A stretch of DNA of 64,000 nucleotides from Rhizomys pruinosus (taxonomy: Eukaryota > Chordata > Mammalia > Rodentia > Spalacidae). The stretch is from NCBI GenBank assembly GCA_009823505.1, contig VZQC01012376.1, forward strand, positions 2,650,517 to 2,714,516, read 5' to 3'. The translations under genes were made by a program, and so were the position numbers. The notes under the pieces are model-generated. The model did no database searches. It was not told where the DNA came from and saw nothing but the letters and a program-made list of their open reading frames with translations. Position 1 is the stretch's first letter, and each line of letters begins with the position of its first letter. Below are positions 43,861-54,381 of this stretch, in pieces.

Positions 43861-44189
43861 AGGTAATCAAGGACCTGAAATCATAGGTGTAGTTAACAGA
43901 ATTTAGGTAGGATTAAACAATGGAATGGACAGTGTTTCCACCTCAAATCGGAGGAAAAGGTACAATAATGGAAAGTGATTCCACTTAGATATATAAAGGT
44001 GTGAGAGCCAAAGTCTTGATGGCTCCTACCTGCATTGCTCACTTGTAAGCTCTTCTCCACCAATGTGTCTGTTTTGGGACTCTGTGAGGTGAGTGTAGAT
44101 TCCAGGTCACCAGCCAACACCATCTCCTGGTCCCTGCTCCCCTTAGAGACTACGGCTGGGTGCTGAAGGTGTGTCATTTACTCCCACAG
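43861..44189. other. unique sequence ending in an acceptor-like site
   Basis: No repeat recognised. The right end, CATTTACTCCCACAG at 44175-44189, resembles a splice acceptor. Confidence 0.35.
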
Positions 44190-44317
44190 GCTGGCGGTGA
44201 AACCATGGGGCTGAGTCATGTCTGCCTGCAGCCGCTGCTGTTTGTGGCCCTGGGCACTGAGGTCTGAAACTCTGAAACTCGACCCTGGCAAGGACCAGCC
44301 CTACCCCCTTGGAGGAA

Positions 44318-45118
44318 ATGGCCGAGCAGCCTCAGCAACAGCAGATGAAAACTTCCTTCCTCTTCATCCAGCTGCAGGCGCCCCCTGCCCGGGCTGCTGA
44401 CACATTCCCCGCCCACTCTCCAGCCACCGGAGCCTCAACAGCAGCCCCAGGGGGCCTGGAGGAGGAGGGACACAGTTTCCCAAGTCCCAGGACAGGCTTC
44501 TTGGATGGCTGGGACCTCAAATGTGTGCAGAGCTTTGCTACTTCTTTGAGCCTGCCGCCTGGGGAAGACCCTGGAACACAGGGAGCAGCTGCTCTGAATT
44601 TCTATTCGCTGAAGGAAAAGAAGAAAGGAGAGGAAAAAACCCAGAATCTGGATATAAGGAGGAGTGGTGCTTGCGGATCCCCACGTTGTAGGCGGTGCCT
44701 GGCCCCTGCCTCTGGGAAATTCGACAGACCACAAGTGTCATGCAGGCTTGCTAGCCCAGCTCGTGCCATGAAAGATGGAAACAGCAGTCCTTCCATGGCC
44801 CGGAACCACTGGCCAGTCGTGTCTGCACCTGAGGAGCTTTGGGGCATGGACACACAAGCCAGGAATGTCATCGAATGCTCAGTTCCACAAACCACCTTGC
44901 CCTACACTGCTGACAGTGGTAAAGGCCCTATACTGAGAAGAGCTGCTACTATACAACAGGTACTCACAAAGAACTGTGGAGGAGAAACAGGTACCACAGT
45001 GCTGGCAGTGAGGGCTCAACTCTACAGATACTGCCCTGCCATCCAGATCAGCCAGAGCTGCCTGGCACCTGCTGCTCTGCCTCTCAAGGTAAGAACTGTT
45101 CTGGCTGGTTTCTCCTAG
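44318..45118 (+). CDS. uncharacterised open frame, candidate exon
   Basis: From an ATG in a good initiation context (GGAAATGG; G at -3 and +4) the frame runs about 266 codons to TAG. The N-terminus is Q-rich (MAEQPQQQQMK), followed by A/P/S-rich, then basic (LKEKKKGEEK) and Cys/Arg-containing (GACGSPRCRRC) parts. I recognise no domain, signal peptide or membrane segment. It is by far the longest frame outside repeats. Splice-like signals surround it: an acceptor-like CCCACAG ends at 44189, and donor-like ACAG|GTACTC (44960) and TCAAG|GTAAGA (45089) lie inside, so the true transcript could leave the frame before its stop. It may be a coding exon, a lncRNA exon, or a chance GC-rich frame. Confidence 0.3.
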   Translation: MAEQPQQQQMKTSFLFIQLQAPPARAADTFPAHSPATGASTAAPGGLEEEGHSFPSPRTGFLDGWDLKCVQSFATSLSLPPGEDPGTQGAAALNFYSLKEKKKGEEKTQNLDIRRSGACGSPRCRRCLAPASGKFDRPQVSCRLASPARAMKDGNSSPSMARNHWPVVSAPEELWGMDTQARNVIECSVPQTTLPYTADSGKGPILRRAATIQQVLTKNCGGETGTTVLAVRAQLYRYCPAIQISQSCLAPAALPLKVRTVLAGFS

Positions 45119-45436
45119 CCTCTAGCTACTGGGACAGTAGAAGGGATGGAGACAGGATACTGACATGCAAGGTCCGACTCTGGGTCCCCTGCTCTGCAGG
45201 AGCCCACACTTCAGTAGCAGGTGCCCACGAGCTGCAGTCTTCCACGGCCTGCTCTTTGCTGTTTTCCTTGCTCACCTTCCCAGCTTCTCAGCCAGCCACT
45301 GGCAAGACTCAGTTTTGAAGGAGATAATCAATAATCTGTTTCCTGAGATTTCTGTCAGGGAAAAGTTGGGTAAGGAAGTACATACTTCATAAGAAGACCA
45401 GAGGGAAGGGCAAGAAGGTACACAGACATTTGGGCG
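45119..45436. other. unique sequence
   Basis: No gene or repeat recognised. Confidence 0.35.
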
Positions 45437-45546
45437 GGTGCATGTCAGTATCCTAAGTGTTCTCCACATCTGTTGGTGCATGTCAGTATCCTAAGTGTTC
45501 TCTGCATTTGTTGGTGCATGTATCTTAAGTGTTCTCTGCATGTGTT
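45437..45546. repeat. 38-bp tandem triplication
   Basis: GGTGCATGTCAGTATCCTAA followed by GTGTTCTC... starts at 45437, 45475 and 45513; the last copy lacks a few bases. Confidence 0.9.
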
Positions 45547-45623
45547 GGTTCTTACAACCATTCTGAGAACCTAAGATTTGTATCTTCAATTCAGAAAAGA
45601 GAATTAAGGTATGGTTAGGCAAA

Positions 45624-45628
<5 letters not shown>
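45547..45628. repeat. MIR: MIR-like fragment
   Basis: TTACAACCATTCTGAGAACC and ATCTTCAATTCAGAAAAGAG resemble the MIR middle; short. Confidence 0.35.

Positions 45629-45673
<45 letters not shown>
45629..45673. repeat. (TC)n microsatellite
   Basis: About 22 uninterrupted TC units. Confidence 0.97.
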
Positions 45674-45674
<1 letters not shown>

Positions 45675-45779
45675 AAATGCTAAGGAACAATTGGCAACCT
45701 CCTTTAACATGTGACTCTCTAGGTTCACATCTCCCTCCCATAGAGGTTGGGATGAGCCTCTCTTTCCCATCAAGAAGAT

Positions 45780-45905
45780 GGCTCTCTATGGTACCCAGGG
45801 TCTCTTTCTTTGGCTCTCTATGGTACCCAGGGTCTCTTTGGCTCTCTATGGTACCCAGGGTCTCTCTGGCTCTCTATGGTACCCAGGGTCTCTTTGGCTC
45901 TCATG
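45780..45905. repeat. 28-bp minisatellite, 4.3 units
   Basis: GGCTCTCTATGGTACCCAGG followed by GTCTCTTT; starts 45780 (32 bp, with a CTTT insertion), 45812, 45840, 45868 and partial 45896. Nearly identical units. Confidence 0.95.
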
Positions 45906-46805
45906 GGCTCTGCCCCTGATCACTGCACCTCTGGAGCATCCTCCCCGTTAGGTCCACTGTGTCTGACCATCTGGGATACACTGCTCTCAGGATGAGTGAA
46001 CAAAATTTAAAACGGTGTTTTCATTTCCCTTTCCCAGCATCAGGGGCGTCTTGTTAAACTGTACATTGGGGCAATGGGGGTGTGTGTGTGAGAATGAATG
46101 TATAACGCCAGGACTCGCAGAATGAGCTAGCAGGAGGGGGTGATGAAAGGGAACGCTGCCTGAAAGGGACTGTCGGGGAAGACACAGGAAAGTCGGATAA
46201 AATTCACATCAGTTTTCAAAGGGTTTGGAGGTTAGGGCCAGCCAGCTGCTTGCTCCATCTGGACCCTGTGCCTGTCTCCTACACTTTCCTACATGCCCGG
46301 TCCTCTTTGCTCTTTGCAGCGGGGGGAGGGGGGGCTGCAGAACCGCAGTTAAGAACTGTGTCGACAGGATGAGTCCAAGTTCTCTCCAGAGGGGAACTTT
46401 TGGAAGAAGCAATCCGAGCGAGCTTCCTTAAGAAGCGGTTTACATTCCATCTAAGCTCTCTGGTCCCTCTGTCCCCTGGGGATTTAGGAGGAATGTCACA
46501 CTTGTACATCAGAACGCAGTTTCCGAATGTGAAGTCACGTGGCAGTTATCTGGGGACTTGGATGCTGACCATCTTTCCCTCTCTTCTCTCTTTGGAACAC
46601 AGGCCAAAACATCAGACCTGTGGCCAGTCCTCTGAGAAGTGCTTTGTGAGTTGCCCCAAGTGTGTGAACCTCAGCAGTAGAAGCCTAATTTTAGTCTCCT
46701 GAGTAAATGGACCCCCAGACATCTGTCCTGCCCAAACTAAAAATTCCTGGAAAGAAATTAGATTTTCCAAGTCTAAATACTAACTACACAAGCCACCAAA
46801 GTTGT

Positions 46806-46812
<7 letters not shown>
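45906..46812. other. unique sequence, moderately GC-rich
   Basis: No domain or repeat recognised; a G-run at 46320-46334 (GGGGGGAGGGGGGGC-type) is present. Confidence 0.35.
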
Positions 46813-46859
<47 letters not shown>

Positions 46860-46916
46860 TCCCTCTTCCTCTCCCTCTCCCTCCCCCTCTCCCTCTCCCT
46901 CTCCTTCTCCCTCTTT
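46813..46916. repeat. (TC)n followed by (CCCTCT)n
   Basis: Pure TC units change into CCCTCT hexamers toward 46916. Low complexity, and the cause of the overlapping SLSLSL/EREREG frames. Confidence 0.97.
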
Positions 46917-46924
46917 TTTTATCT

Positions 46925-46993
46925 TGTGACACTGGGGATTAAACCCAGGTCCTTGCACATGCTAGTCAAGCACTCTATTACTGAGTTATATCC
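46925..46993 (-). mobile_element. ID: ID SINE
   Basis: Complement of the tRNA-like ID body: CTGGGGATTAAACCCAGGTC, TTGCACATGCTAGTCAAGCA, TCTATTACTGAGTTATATCC. Confidence 0.8.
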
Positions 46994-47550
46994 ACAAAGG
47001 TAGCTCTCTCTTGAGAGAAGAGGAGAAGCAAGCTCAGTGTAACTTTAAGTAGGCCCAGAGAAGCCTTGGAGCCCTGGGGTCCAGGGTAAGTGCAGGATGC
47101 CTGGTCAGGGCTTAGGGGGAGAGGTGCACAAGCTTATGCTTGACCTTGCTGTTCAGAGGTGATTTGGTCTGCCATGGGAAGTCAGGACAGGTGGAATCCC
47201 CTTTCTCAGATCCCCAAGTCCTTTAAGTGCTTTACAACTTAGCCAGCTGACCCTTCCTCATTCTGGGAGTTAGAAAAAAAGAACAAAATCAACCAAAATA
47301 GTATTTCCATCATCTGTCCAGCCCCAGGAAGCTTAAAGGATTCCCTTTCTCCAGTCCAAAATATTATGAGACTTACCCAGAACTTTCAGGCTTTGGAATT
47401 TAGCTATGAATGTAAAAAGGCTAACTACAACATTTTCTTCTTCAATCAATTATAGAAGCCAAGGCCCTTGATGACTCATGTTGGTATCTTAGAGTTAATA
47501 TAGTAAAGTAAAATATTATCAATTATATTTATTCAAATGAAATGTTGATT
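46994..47550. other. unique sequence
   Basis: No gene or repeat recognised. Confidence 0.35.
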
Positions 47551-47710
47551 TTTTTTTTTTTTTTTGGTCTTTTCTAGACAGGGTCTCCCTGTAGCCCCAG
47601 CTGTCCTGGAACTCACTCTGTAGACCAGGCTGGCTTTGAACTCACAAAGATCCGCCTGCCTCTGTCTCCCAAGCACTAGGATTAAAGGCGTGCGCCACCA
47701 TGCCTGGCTC
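47551..47710 (-). mobile_element. B1: B1 SINE
   Basis: T-run, then TTTTCTAGACAGGGTCTCCC through GTGCGCCACCATGCCTGGCT; well preserved. Confidence 0.93.
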
Positions 47711-48354
47711 GATTTCATGTAAGTAAATCCCATTAATTTCTGTGTGGATGTCATAGGGTTGAGTCCGTTGAATCGACTTTCCCAGAAGAAAAATCTGAAT
47801 GTTTAGGGTAAAACCTTTGCACTACTTTAATTGCTCAAATTTATCCTCTCAGTATTTGAGCCTCCTGAGTTCCAAGATGAGAGTTATTGACTTGCATAGT
47901 TCTCAATACCATAAGGCATGAACCAATTATCAAGTCTCTTTGTTCTTCATTTTTATGATGACTGGGCATTAATAAGAACTTTGTTGTCACACTCTGTCAC
48001 AGACCTACAGGACTTCCACTGAATTATTGTCTCTTCTATTAGGCTGCATCTTGGTATCATCTGCACTTCATAAATGAAAGGGACCATGCTTAACCTTGGT
48101 CAGCAACTTTCTGGGACCCAAAGCTAGGAAGGGACAGCTTAAGACTGGCCCTCAAAGCATCTACCCAGAGCCCAGAGTTTCTTCTGGTTTCTCTTGTGGT
48201 CTTTCCAGGCTTGGAGATTGCCTTGAAAGGTGACCTGATGTGTCCTGGGGGCTTTGGTTGATACTGCACTCCTGATTTCTCTGATGGAGAGGGCAAGTGA
48301 AGGACCCACAGGAATATCAGGCCTAGTTCATTCAGCCAGCTCCTTGTGAGTAAG
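47711..48354. other. unique sequence
   Basis: No gene or repeat recognised. Confidence 0.35.
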
Positions 48355-48367
48355 CACAGCCAGCTTT

Positions 48368-48646
48368 TTTTTTTTTTTTAATTTTTTTTTTTTTATTTCC
48401 GTATGTGTATGAATGTGTTGTCTGCATGCAAGTTTGTGCACCCGTGACGTGCAGTGCCGCGGAGGTCAGAAGAGGGTGTCGGATTCCCCTGGAACTGGAG
48501 TTCTCCTGGAATTGGAATTTCAGACGGTTCTCGGCCACCATGTGGGTGCTGGGGATCGAACCCGGGTCCTCTGCAAGAGCGGTCGGCGCTCTTAACCGCT
48601 AGGCCATCTCTCTAGCGCAGCTGTTAAAGGCTGAGGCTGAGAACCG
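48368..48646 (-). mobile_element. B2: B2/B3-type SINE (long form) with about 30 extra bases at its 5' end
   Basis: The B2 body ends at about 48618 (complement of its 5' end). The target duplication CACAGCCAGCTTT (48355-48367) is only met again at 48647-48659. The intervening CAGCTGTTAAAGGCTGAGGC and following bases are not part of the usual B2, so the inserted RNA seems to have carried extra 5' sequence. Confidence 0.9.
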
Positions 48647-48660
48647 CACAGCCAGCTTTC

Positions 48661-49564
48661 TAGAGGGAGTGGAGGCCTGGTTGGGAGGAGTGAGGCCCGG
48701 TTGGGAGGAGGTGGAGCTGCAGCTCAAGGTGATGCCAGAAGTCTTTCACATTACAACGATTAGTCAGTCAGAATGAATTAGAAAATTCTCCTCAGTCTAG
48801 GGCCAGAGCCTACCCTCACCATGTCTCCACCCCATGTTCTGCTGCCCCTCTGTGGGAGCCCAAGGAACTATCAACATTTCACTCAAGTTTAGGGCTAATG
48901 ATATCAAAAGAAGGATAATAGACACAATTCAAAAGAGTGTGGGGGGGTACCTACAACTTGTTAATAATTTCTGGAAATTTCCACATGCTTAAAAAAACTT
49001 AGTCTATATAATATGTCTTTAAAATAACAATGACTTTTGATATGTAAGTGGTATTGGAAAGTTAGTATTAATTTATTTTCAATTTCTCTTCCCAAATGCC
49101 ATTTTAACCAACCATATAAGATGTTCACCTATAATTTTAAGTTCTCCAGAAATTTGATCTCTCGGGGTTTTTTTTTTTTTCTTTTTCCCTTTCCTTTCTC
49201 AGCAATCATCTTTTTGAGTTTTCTCCAAAGCTTCTAGAAGTGTTCATGATTTAGGAAACAGAAGAGGCTAAGCAAGACAGACCTGCAGGTAGTTGAGGTT
49301 TAATTAACTGTCTGTTACTATTAAGCCAATGATGGGGATACAGTGGGGGGAATTTTTCTTGTAGGCATGCCCTGTCCAGTAGATCAGAAAACATGCTTTT
49401 AACTCTCTGAGTTTTGCATTAATAGTCTTTAAAATGAAACCAATATTTGAAAAATAAATCTATAAAGTGCATTAAATTTTTGGTCAAAAGATTTTATTTA
49501 AAGAAAATTTCACATTTTCTGGGACCCAAAAGTTTTAAAAAAATATTTAATTTTTCTTTAATTT
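48661..49564. other. unique sequence
   Basis: A two-copy 20-bp repeat (GCCTGGTTGGGAGGAGTGAG / GCCCGGTTGGGAGGAGGTGG) lies at 48677-48716; otherwise nothing recognised. Confidence 0.35.
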
Positions 49565-49708
49565 AGCTGGGTGTGTAGGCATAGGCCTTTAATCCCAACA
49601 CATAAGAGGCAGAGGCAGGCAGATCACTGTGAGATCCAAGCCAGCCTAAATAGTCTACGTGGCAAATTGCAGGCTAGATGGGGCTACATAATGAGAGCCT
49701 GTCTCACA
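49565..49708 (+). mobile_element. B1: old B1 SINE
   Basis: TAGCTGGGTGTGTAGGCATA through GAGAGCCTGTCTCACATGAT; diverged. Confidence 0.8.
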
Positions 49709-49960
49709 TGATGGGGTTTGTTAACACAGCTCACCTTTGCACACGCTCCTTGCATAGGGTCTGCAGTTGGAGCTGTAGAACATTGGACTCCCTCTGAAGT
49801 TGGGTAGACCAAGAGATGCTGAAGTATGAGGAGGGACAGAGGTGAAAAGTAACATCATCTGACAGAAGAGAGACCCTGGAGTGGAAAGAATATGAACTCT
49901 GGATTCTGCAAGTCCTGTATCTGAATTTGTCTACGTCATGTCCTGTCACGTGATCTTGAT
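49709..49960. other. unique sequence
   Basis: Nothing recognised. Confidence 0.3.
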
Positions 49961-49964
49961 CCCA

Positions 49965-50340
49965 TGTACTAACCTGAAAATTGACCACAAGTATCTATAT
50001 CAAATTTCTGGAACTTGTGAATATGACTTTGTTTAGAAGAAGGATCTTAACAAGATGAAACCTTGGATTAGCCTGAGTACACTTGCTGTTAGTACAAGCA
50101 TCTTTATATGAGAGGGAAAGGAAAACACATACAAGAGGAAGAGGCAGTGTGAAGGCGGCGTCACCAGAATACCATCACCCATGCCAAGGAATACCAACAG
50201 CCACCAGAATCTGGAGGAGGCAAGGAATGGACCTGACCCTGGAGACTCCAGAGGGACCAGGGCTCTGTCAACACCTGGACTTGGTGGTGCCAGACTTCGA
50301 AGTCCCAGAACTGCAAGAGAACACATTTCTTTTTTTTTTT
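49965..50340 (+). repeat. probable ancient mammalian LTR
   Basis: GAACTTGTGAATATGACTTT, TTATATGAGAGGGAAAGGAA, AGAATCTGGAGGAGGCAAGG and CCAGAACTGCAAGAGAACAC occur in the order of a common old mammalian MaLR-like LTR. Class from memory; boundaries approximate. The right end is cut by the B1 target site. Confidence 0.45.
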
Positions 50341-50355
50341 TTAAGACATCAAATG

Positions 50356-50518
50356 GCCAGGTGTGGTGGTGCATGCCTTTAATCCTAGCACTTGGGAGGC
50401 AGAGGCAGAGGCAGGCAGATCTATAGAGTTTGAGGCCAGCCTGGTCTATAGAGCGAGTTCCTGGACAGCTGGGGCTACAGAGAGACTCTGTCTCAAAAAG
50501 ACCAAAAAAAAGAAAAAG
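50356..50518 (+). mobile_element. B1: B1 SINE
   Basis: CCAGGTGTGGTGGTGCATGC through GAGACTCTGTCTCAAAAAGA, with a duplicated GGCAGA hexamer. Perfect 13-bp target duplication AAGACATCAAATG at 50343-50355 and 50519-50531. Confidence 0.96.
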
Positions 50519-50531
50519 AAGACATCAAATG

Positions 50532-50735
50532 AATGGTGACATATTCCATCAGTCATAGGCCAGAGACTAAAACAGTCACCTTCAGACTTCCCTGAACAGC
50601 TGAGGCTGTGAAATCAGAGCATGAGGACTCCTTCAAAGCTTTGCTGCTAGAACTGAGTATGAAAATGTGCAAAAAATGAATAGAAAGAAAGAAGCAAAGA
50701 AATGACAAGGATCATGCAGGAAAAAATACAGATCA
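50532..50735. other. unique sequence
   Basis: Short unique spacer. Confidence 0.3.
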
Positions 50736-50870
50736 CCCCCACCCACTCCTCCGCCCCCACCCTCTCCTCTGCCCCACCCTCTCCTCCACCCCCACCCTCT
50801 CCTCCACCCCCACACACTCCTCCACCCCCACCCTCCCCCACCCTCTCCTCCACCCACACCCTCTCCTTGC
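50736..50870. repeat. C-rich 15-18-bp minisatellite
   Basis: About seven units of the type CCCACCCTCTCCTCCAC. The complementary strand is G-rich with repeated GGGGG/GGGTGG runs and could form quadruplexes. It also causes glycine-rich frames on the minus strand. Confidence 0.9.
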
Positions 50871-51102
50871 TTGATGTTAATAATTATTCCCGATGACCAA
50901 ATACTTTCCAGAAAAATGATTTTCAGGAGAAAATTTCCCATTATTCTAAACGGGAAATGATCACACATTATGTTCCCCCAGCGCCCCAACTGACTAATTT
51001 CATAAAACATAAGCAAAATAAATAAACCATCCATAGATGAACAATAAACCAGCATTTTAGAATTAAAAAACAACACTTTTTCTTTCATTTAACAAGCTCT
51101 TG
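50871..51102. other. unique sequence
   Basis: Nothing recognised. Confidence 0.3.
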
Positions 51103-51111
51103 TTCCATGGG

Positions 51112-51327
51112 GCTCAGCAGTTAAGAGCACTGACTGCTTTTGCAGAGGACCTGGGTTCAATTTCCAGCACCCACATGGCGGCTAAAAACCATCTCTAACT
51201 CCAGTGCCAGGGGATCTGACGCCCTCTTCTGGCATCCACTGACATCGCATGACATGGGCGTACCTACCTACACATAAGCATACATTCCTACACACAAAAT
51301 AAAAACAATAAATAAATATTTTTTAAA
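51112..51327 (+). mobile_element. B2: B2/B3-type SINE
   Basis: Head GGCTCAGCAGTTAAGAGCAC, B-box GGGTTCAATTTCCAGC, single AACTCC block, A-rich tail; diverged and lacking the first few bases. Confidence 0.88.
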
Positions 51328-51940
51328 GCTCTGGTGCTTCCAAAAGTCTAGCTCTGTGGCCTCTAATGAGTCCTGGAGCAAAGCTGGCTCATGTCCTGGG
51401 TTTTCTGCTAGATTTTCAGTCCTGAATTTCTATGGTAACTGCGAACAGTGAATCCAGAGAGGAGTGAAAGGTTTCATGAAATGAAAAGAGTACTACAATT
51501 TCACTTTCATCCATTATACCTTGCTTGTCTCTAAAGAGTCATTATCCTGTCAGATGACTTCGCTGTAGGAAAGTTCCATATAAAGGGAACTTACGTCACT
51601 GGAACTTTAATGGGGTACTGGGAGTTCAAGGGTATGAACTTGGGTTACCAATCCCCATCACAAAATTCTAAGGCCACTGTTGCTATCTGCTCTTGCATTA
51701 ATGTTTCCTTTTCTGATCAGATTCTGGCTTGAATGAAAAACCTTCTGAGAACTGAACCCTGACCCTTGGCCATCTTAACCCCAGGAAATGCTCATTTCCT
51801 TTCCCTGCAAGTATTTATTCTTCCTCAAGCCTGTTTTCCTTTTCTGGCCTGTCAAAAGTTTAGAAACTATTCTATTCATTCAGTAGTATCCTAGATAACT
51901 CTGTCCTGATTTTCATGCATTATTTTAAGAAAGGAATTTA
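51328..51940. other. unique sequence
   Basis: No gene or repeat recognised. Confidence 0.35.
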
Positions 51941-51942
51941 AA

Positions 51943-52075
51943 GCCGGGTGTGGTGGCGCACACCTTGATACCTAGCACCTGGCAGAGGCAGGTGGATTTC
52001 TGTGAGTTCAAGGCCAGCCTTGTCTACAGAGTGAGCTCTAGGCCAGCTGGGACTAAAGAGAGACCCTGTCTCAAA
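51943..52075 (+). mobile_element. B1: B1 SINE
   Basis: GCCGGGTGTGGTGGCGCACA through GAGACCCTGTCTC. Flanked by AAAGGAATTTA and, after the tail, AAAGGAATTAG. Confidence 0.93.
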
Positions 52076-52116
52076 AAAAAAAAAAAAAGAAAGAAAAAGA
52101 AAGAAAAAGAAAGAAA

Positions 52117-52169
<53 letters not shown>

Positions 52170-52172
52170 AAA
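52076..52172. repeat. (GAAA)n microsatellite from the B1 tail
   Basis: Poly(A) grading into about 20 GAAA units, then AAAAAGGAATT. A typical microsatellite grown from a SINE tail. Confidence 0.95.
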
Positions 52173-52995
52173 AGGAATTAGAACAAAGACAAGGAATGCA
52201 CAAGGTGCACAAGTACTCATAGAGAAATGTTAAAAACAATTGAGTTAAATGTACAATAGACCATCCCCTTTAAAAGAAGACAGCATTTATAGATTGCAAG
52301 GTTTATCATTAGTCCACTTTATGCTACATTGATTTTGACAAAGACAACTTGATTTATTACTTGAATAAATAATGGTTGAGAGAGCAGAATGAGTTTCATC
52401 TCTTTCTCAGCTCGTCATTTACCTTGGTATCTCCATGACAACACTCTCATTCCTCCTCCCTTCCCTTGACTTTCACACAAAGTCCTGTGCGTGGTTGTGT
52501 AGATACTACTGTCTGTCAAATGATCACATTCATCTCAGTAGTGCAGTCCACCTGCAGGAAGAGGAGGGCCGAGGGTGGACTCCCTTAGGTCTGTGTGTCC
52601 TGACACATGAAGAAAAGCAGCTGAATTGGGAGAAGCCTGAAGGTTTCTGGCCCTCTCTCTGATCCAGAGCAGCTAAGGGAAGGCAAATAGCTTCACTCCG
52701 GGTCTTAATTCCACCTCTGTTATATGGAAAAATTAGGCCATCTGGTCTGATTTCTTTCCTTTTAACTCCATTGATCTAAAATCATTCTTATCAATCCACT
52801 TGGGCCTGTATTTATGAAGAAAAAAACCAAAGCTATAGCTTTTTGCTACTTATCTCCCAAAGATGGTATCTTGAGAAGTCTGTCATGAAATAGAGAGAAT
52901 AGAAAATTTTACCTTTATTGGCAATATTAGATGCCTCTCCAGTATCCAGTAATTAACCATGAAATGAAATGAATTTTTAAAATATTTCTTGCATA
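52173..52995. other. unique sequence
   Basis: Repeat-free AT-rich sequence; 52250-52400 has the texture of conserved non-coding DNA but no direct evidence. Confidence 0.3.
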
Positions 52996-52998
52996 TGT

Positions 52999-52999
<1 letters not shown>

Positions 53000-53036
<37 letters not shown>

Positions 53037-53042
53037 ACACAC
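53000..53042. repeat. (CA)n microsatellite
   Basis: About 20 CA units with one CATA interruption. Confidence 0.95.
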
Positions 53043-53284
53043 TTTTCATTAGATTAGCCTAAGAGTTCTAAACACAGAGACTAAAGTTGAGTTTCTAGTG
53101 GAGAGTCATTTTAAGGAGCATGTGTGTCAGTACAGGGTCCCAAAGAACTCAAACAAGTGCAGGTGGACTTCAGGACCAACTAGAACCAGAGATATTAATA
53201 CATCAGGTCTCTGTTTTTATCTCCCCTCTCTGCTGCCCTCTGCTCCTCCATTAAATATTTTCTGAATCACTCTTTCTCTTTTTT
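53043..53284. other. unique sequence
   Basis: Nothing recognised. Confidence 0.3.
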
Positions 53285-53512
53285 AAAAAATATATTTTAT
53301 TATTTTTATTGTATGTGTATGAGTATATTGCCTGCATGCATGTAAGTGCACCCATGTTGTACAATGCCCATAGAGTGCAGAAGAGGACATTGGATTCCCA
53401 GGAGCTGGAGTTAGAGATGGTCGTTAGCCACCATGTGGGTGCTGGGAATAGAATGCAAGTCCTCTACAATAGCATCCAGGACTCTTAACCACTGAGCCAC
53501 CTCTCCAGCTTC
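53285..53512 (-). mobile_element. B2: old B2/B3-type SINE
   Basis: Complement of a diverged short form (CCAGGAGCTGGAGTTAGAGA; CCACCTCTCCAGC). ATCACTCTTTCT and ATCACTCTTCCT flank it. Confidence 0.85.
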
Positions 53513-53524
53513 ATCACTCTTCCT

Positions 53525-53670
53525 GTTTCCATGTAGTCTTGGCATTCCACTCACTACTCCACACGAAGTGTTACACCCACCTGGTACTGAGTTTGTCCTT
53601 CTCTTTAGAAGACAGGTGGATTTGGAATGGGATCCTTGAGGCTTGATTCCAATCCCTTGAAGAGGCTCCT
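53525..53670. other. unique sequence
   Basis: Short spacer. Confidence 0.3.
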
Positions 53671-53671
53671 A

Positions 53672-53831
53672 GCCAGGCAGGGTGGCACACGCCTTTAATC
53701 CCAGCACTGGGGAGGTAGAGGGAAGTGGATCTCTGTGAGTTCAAGGCCAGCCTTGTCTACAGAGTGAGCTCCAGGCCAGCTGGGACTAAAGGGAGACCCT
53801 GTCTCAAAAACATCAAAAATACCAAAAAAAA
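53672..53831 (+). mobile_element. B1: B1 SINE
   Basis: AGCCAGGCAGGGTGGCACAC through GAGACCCTGTCTCAAAAACA and an A-rich tail. Confidence 0.92.
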
Positions 53832-53869
53832 ATTGCTGAACATTATCATAATTCTATATTTAGCTTTTT

Positions 53870-54130
53870 TTTTTTAACTTTTTTTTAAATTCTTTTTTTT
53901 AATTTATTTCTGTATGTGTATGAATGTACTGTCTGCATGCAAGTCTGTGCACCCTTGTCGTGTAATGCCGCGGAGATCAGAAGAGGGTGTCGGATTCCCC
54001 TGGAACTAGAGTTCTCCTGGAATTGGAGTTCCAGACGGCTCTCTGCCGCCATGTGGGTGCTGGGGATTGAACCCGGGTCCTCTGCAAGAGCGGTCGGTGC
54101 TCTTAACCGCTAGGCCACCTCTCCAGCCCC
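53870..54130 (-). mobile_element. B2: B2/B3-type SINE (long form)
   Basis: Well-preserved long form with a T-rich left end. It is bounded by TATATTTAGCTTTTT at 53855-53869 and 54131-54145, a target that occurs a third time after the next SINE. Confidence 0.96.
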
Positions 54131-54145
54131 TATATTTAGCTTTTT

Positions 54146-54381
54146 AAAAAAATATATTTTTTAGGTTTTTATTTATTTATTTTATGTGTATGAATATACT
54201 GTCTGCATGTAGGTTGGTGCACCCGTGTTGTGCAATACTTCGGAGGTCAGAAGAGGCATTGGATTCCCCTGGAACTGGAGTTAACGACAGTTCTTAGCTG
54301 CCATGTGGGTGCTGGGAATCGATCTGGGTCCTCTGCAAGAGCAAACAGTACTCTCAACTGCTGAGCCATCTCTCCAGCCCC
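54146..54381 (-). mobile_element. B2: B2/B3-type SINE (short form)
   Basis: Single AACTCC block (GGAACTGGAGTTAACGACAG), more diverged than its left neighbour. Bounded by TATATTTAGCTTTTT at 54131-54145 and 54382-54396. Confidence 0.95.

Noticed and set aside
46707..47003. Frame with long SLSLSL stretch
   Set aside because: Translation of the (TC)n/(CCCTCT)n tract and an antisense ID SINE.
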